Shown piece by piece: positions 36,201 through 38,688 of a stretch of DNA of 38,688 nucleotides. The notes under the pieces were generated by a model. The model saw nothing but the letters and a program-made list of their open reading frames with translations. It did no database searches and was not told the origin of the DNA. Every line of letters begins with the position of its first letter. Position 1 is the stretch's first letter. Both the position numbers and the translations under genes were made by a program. Source of the DNA: Lichtheimia corymbifera B2541 (lineage: Eukaryota > Mucoromycota > Mucoromycetes > Mucorales > Lichtheimiaceae). The stretch lies in NCBI GenBank assembly GCA_000697475.1, contig JNEU01000663.1, positions 1 through 38,688 of the forward strand. The letters are read 5' to 3'.

Positions 36201-36307
36201 TCTATAGTTGAAAATGAGCAATGTCAATAAAGGGCAAGTTGGTTGTGTTGTTCATAACGCACCAGAAAAGTATCGACGTATGGATTGTTGCTAGATTCCT
36301 CTGCCAT
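33225..36307 (-). CDS. SYP1: Syp1/FCHO-type muniscin (F-BAR + muHD)
   Basis: Early endocytic adaptor that binds and bends the plasma membrane and recruits cargo at clathrin pits. The first exon (36307..36263) reads MAEESSNNPYVDTFL; exon 2 starts at 36201. The N-terminal F-BAR domain runs through ELAQYFRERFDKLTTKVARI, IEDQYAKSLVKASKKLF, NFAPVWDLLYNEF and HHQLLEESRLQRL. A long Ser/Pro/Gln-rich linker follows (about 35.2-34.0 kb). The C-terminal muniscin mu-homology domain is in the last large exon (34184..33225), with IYASIVEIVERD, GHIKLVYNGPTAL, PCFAYQLQ and AWDVSRKQLTW, ending KSDKVYFAP. About ten exons in total; I did not refine every boundary. The architecture is diagnostic; the symbol follows the yeast orthologue. 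Confidence 0.88.
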
Positions 36308-37650
36308 AATTTCCCGAGCTTAAAAAGGATCGTATCGAGTTGAATAATGGTTGCAATGTCGAGGTGAAAAAGACAACGACGAGTGAAAGGTGTACACGCG
36401 ATGAATAAAGAAAAGGAAAGAAAGAAAGAGAGAAAGAGACAACAGCACCAACACACACACCCACACACATTCAACCGAATACGGCAAGTGGATTCTAGTC
36501 GCCGTTTCACCTTTTCGTTGCCTGTACAACAATCTGCAAGCTTTCTCTTGATAAACCCCCACCACTCCTTGTACTTGACGCAATGGTATCCCTGTTTCTG
36601 TGGCTACATGTGGTCGTTCAAGGGGCAACCATTAGGATATACTCTTGATCCTGCTGCTGTCATTCATCATACTCATGGACGTACCTCGTTTGGCATATGG
36701 TTTATCGAGATAACAACATGGTTGAAAGAACATCCGTGACCTGACCAATAAGATGTATATAAGATAGCAATAGCATATCCTAATAAACTCGACTATTTCG
36801 TTATTGATGTCAATATATCATCATCAGGAGACTTTGTTGGCGGGATCGGCACTATAACAAATATATAAAATGGTGATACTAATGCAATTCGTTGCTTCAG
36901 ATAATGAATGAATGAATGCATGCACAAGCTGCATTTTACTTTGTCTCCCATGTTACTGTATAATATCACCAATATCCCAAGATATCTTATTATACAAGGC
37001 AATATTACTTTACAGAACCTCTTCAGAGCCATGCACGTGGCGTATCACTGAAAAAGTGAAAACGATCTGCTGCCGTGTTTTCTGCTCCCCCTTGTCTAAA
37101 GAATCTTAGTTTCCTATATACATTGCAATATAAAACAAAGACGGTACCGCTCTAATCCACAATTGTGGACAATAAAGAAGCATAATTCATGCTAGGTCGA
37201 TCACTCGTTGGCATGGGCGTGTGATTTTGCGCGATTGGTCCTTGCGTTCACTTTGTGTCACCAAGGATAATCTTTCGGAGAATACCCGCTTATCGATCTT
37301 GGTACAACCATACTTCCACTATTGTTGGTGTACACTGCTTTTATGTTCAACACCTTGCATTACCAAAGAAGCGTTTGACAACATTGGTTTACTCACAATG
37401 TCATAATAATGGATCTTTACAGAAATTATGAACGCTTTGTATTGCATTAGCATATCTCGTAAGGTAACTCTTATATCCAGACAGATGGTTTGCATACTCA
37501 ATGACTGGACGACATCTCTGCGAATTGCTACTCCCAACATGGCGATGACCGATTCATAAATTGCATGTTAACAAGCACTTCCTGCCAATCGACATTGTTG
37601 CCAAATCCACCACATGCGAATGATGCTCCTCTACAGATATTCATATCTAT
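36308..37650. other. Muniscin promoter side and unassigned DNA
   Basis: The first 100-150 bp is probably the muniscin promoter. A possible relic of a Tex-type domain lies on the minus strand at about 36475-36610 (separate entry). The rest holds only short unrecognised frames and a small GAAT run near 36903-36918. Confidence 0.4.
36475..36610 (-). pseudogene. Possible relic of Tex-like N-terminal domain
   Basis: A minus-strand frame reads VATETGIPLRQVQGVV, then VYQEKA...LLYRQRKGET. This follows the Tex/SRBD1 N-terminal pattern, where a helix with L-x2-QV precedes E-x-T-V-P-F-I-x-R-Y-R-K-E-x-TG. The TVPFI core is replaced by CRLL and the frame soon leaves the family pattern. No S1 domain or other Tex element is nearby. 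It is probably an old gene fragment; the match is short and could be chance. Confidence 0.35.
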
Positions 37651-37804
37651 GATTCAATTATCTCGATCCGAGCTGATTGGATAGTGTTACGCCCAAACAA
37701 AAAGTAAATGCGCCCGTATACAGCATGCAATGCCTATCTCAGCTGATGTATTCTTTCACTGGCCGTGACTCAATCAAATCAGCTCGCATCAAGACAATTG
37801 AATC
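37651..37804. mobile_element. MITE-like element with ~34-bp terminal inverted repeats
   Basis: The left end GATTCAATTATCTCGATC and the reverse complement of the right end GATTCAATTGTCTTGATG continue together through CGAGCTGATT, agreeing at roughly 28 of 33 positions. The 85-bp interior has no coding capacity. No clear target-site duplication was seen. The size and structure fit a small non-autonomous DNA transposon. Confidence 0.65.
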
Positions 37805-37904
37805 ACGAACATGAATACCTGGAGCAGAAGCATTATTCACACGTCATATAATGGATAAAAGTATCGATTATTAGGTAGTGGATGTTAGCTCGCAATATAC
37901 AGTT

Positions 37905-38457
37905 TCAGCAGTGTTACACAAGCACATCCCTCTGCATCTTCGGCTCTATCAGGGTCTGGCTAGTTGACAATGAACAAAGAGCACCTCCCATACAGCATTA
38001 AGCTTACAGCATAGTAAAAACACAAAGATGCCGATATCTCTAAACTTTACAATGAAACGTGGCGCCCTTAATCGAACAAAGGTGCTCGTCAGGGCCGAAA
38101 GTATCTTGTGTAGAAGTCTCACGATCGACGTGGCCAATCTTAGATTTCGCAATAGTCACCACCAGCCAAAGTGGATCGGGGGTCGACCTCTTGGATTTTT
38201 TTTCGACTACCAACATTTGCGAAATCGGAGATGGGCGAGCTTGATCGTGAAACTTGCACACAAGGTGCGCTTGACCCAGCCGAGCAACTTTGTTCGATTG
38301 AAGACCCCACGTTTGATTGTAGAATTTTTAGTTCTTTATGTTTTTACTATGCAATTAGCATGATGCTATATGGAGAGTGGTGCTTGTTCATTGTCAAGTA
38401 GGTAGACGCCGATAGAGCCGAAGATGCAGACGGACTCGTTTGTGCAACACAGCTCAT
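37905..38457. repeat. Large imperfect fold-back (inverted) repeat
   Basis: Arms of about 245 bp (37905-38152 and 38214-38457) are imperfect reverse complements around a 60-bp loop. Shared landmarks include CTGCATCTTCGGCTCTATC, TTGACAATGAACAA, GCATAGTAAAAACA, CGAACAAAG and ATTTCGCAA near the loop. The open frames across it (for example 38028..38363) run through repeat arms and are not treated as genes. It resembles a fold-back transposable element. Confidence 0.75.
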
Positions 38458-38688
38458 TTGCATGATACTTTACAATGAACAAACGCCACTTGTTATATAG
38501 CATCATGGTTTCAGCATATGTAAAAACGTAAAAGTGCCTGTATCTAGTATTGGCAAGCTTGATGGTGAAACTTGATTCACAGGGTGCGCTCCACCACGAC
38601 GAGCAATATTGTTCTATGAAAGAGTCCACGCTTCATTGTAAAGTTTAGAGATAAATGCACTTTCTCGTTTTTACATATGCTGAAAAGC
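38458..38688. repeat. Second, partial copy of the fold-back family
   Basis: This stretch repeats elements of the neighbouring inverted repeat: TTTACAATGAACAAACG, TATAGCATCATG, CAGCATATGTAAAAACG, then GGTGAAACTTG and CGAGCAATATTGTTC. It is itself palindromic: its left CAGCATATGTAAAAACG returns as a reverse complement at about 38665-38682. The copy is cut by the window end. Confidence 0.65.

Noticed and set aside
38028..38363. 111-codon plus-strand frame
   Set aside because: It lies across both arms and the loop of an inverted repeat, so it reads repeat sequence in both senses and shows no domain.

Overview
The window looks like nuclear DNA of an early-diverging fungus, most likely Mucoromycota (Mucorales-like). 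The genes are eukaryotic and intron-rich, with mostly short GT-AG introns of about 55-170 nt. The gene set is fungal: QCR9, RPL4, a velvet factor, an alpha-arrestin with PPxY motifs, Ku70 and a Syp1/FCHO-type muniscin. The lineage is inferred from gene content and style; no marker gene fixes it.

Layout. 0.4-0.7 kb: QCR9 (-). 2.0-2.5 kb: an HSF-type DNA-binding gene (-) that seems to lose its frame two thirds of the way through the domain, beside a compound CT/CA/CTC microsatellite. 3.86-5.23 kb: RPL4 (+), whose first exon is only the ATG. 5.76-12.2 kb: a 2037-residue kinesin-4-like motor (+) with a GC-AG first intron and one 5.1-kb coiled-coil exon. 12.7-13.5 kb: a decayed copy of that kinesin tail. 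15.7-16.9 kb: a TALE homeodomain gene (+). 17.5-17.8 kb: a possible small membrane protein (-). 18.6-20.25 kb: a divergent RhoGAP-like gene (-). 21.9-23.0 kb: a seven-exon velvet factor (-). 24.26-25.4 kb: an unrecognised but cleanly spliced gene (-). 26.2-27.6 kb: alpha-arrestin (-). 27.8-30.7 kb: Ku70 (-), sharing a 280-bp divergent promoter with a secreted beta-helix protein (+, 31.0-32.9 kb). 33.2-36.3 kb: an F-BAR/muHD endocytic adaptor (-). 36.4-38.7 kb: repeat-rich DNA with a possible Tex-domain relic, a 154-bp MITE-like inverted repeat, and a roughly 550-bp fold-back element followed by a related copy that runs off the window.

The genes are not an operon or cluster. Several belong to polarity, trafficking and morphogenesis (kinesin, RhoGAP-like, arrestin, muniscin) and two or three are transcription regulators (homeodomain, velvet, HSF fragment), but nothing shows co-regulation. 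No prokaryotic-style defence or mobile gene system was seen. The most novel parts are the kinesin-tail relic, the broken HSF gene, the uncharacterised gene at 24.3-25.4 kb and the fold-back repeats at the right end. All exon joins were worked out by hand from splice signals, frame and family resemblance; no database search was possible.
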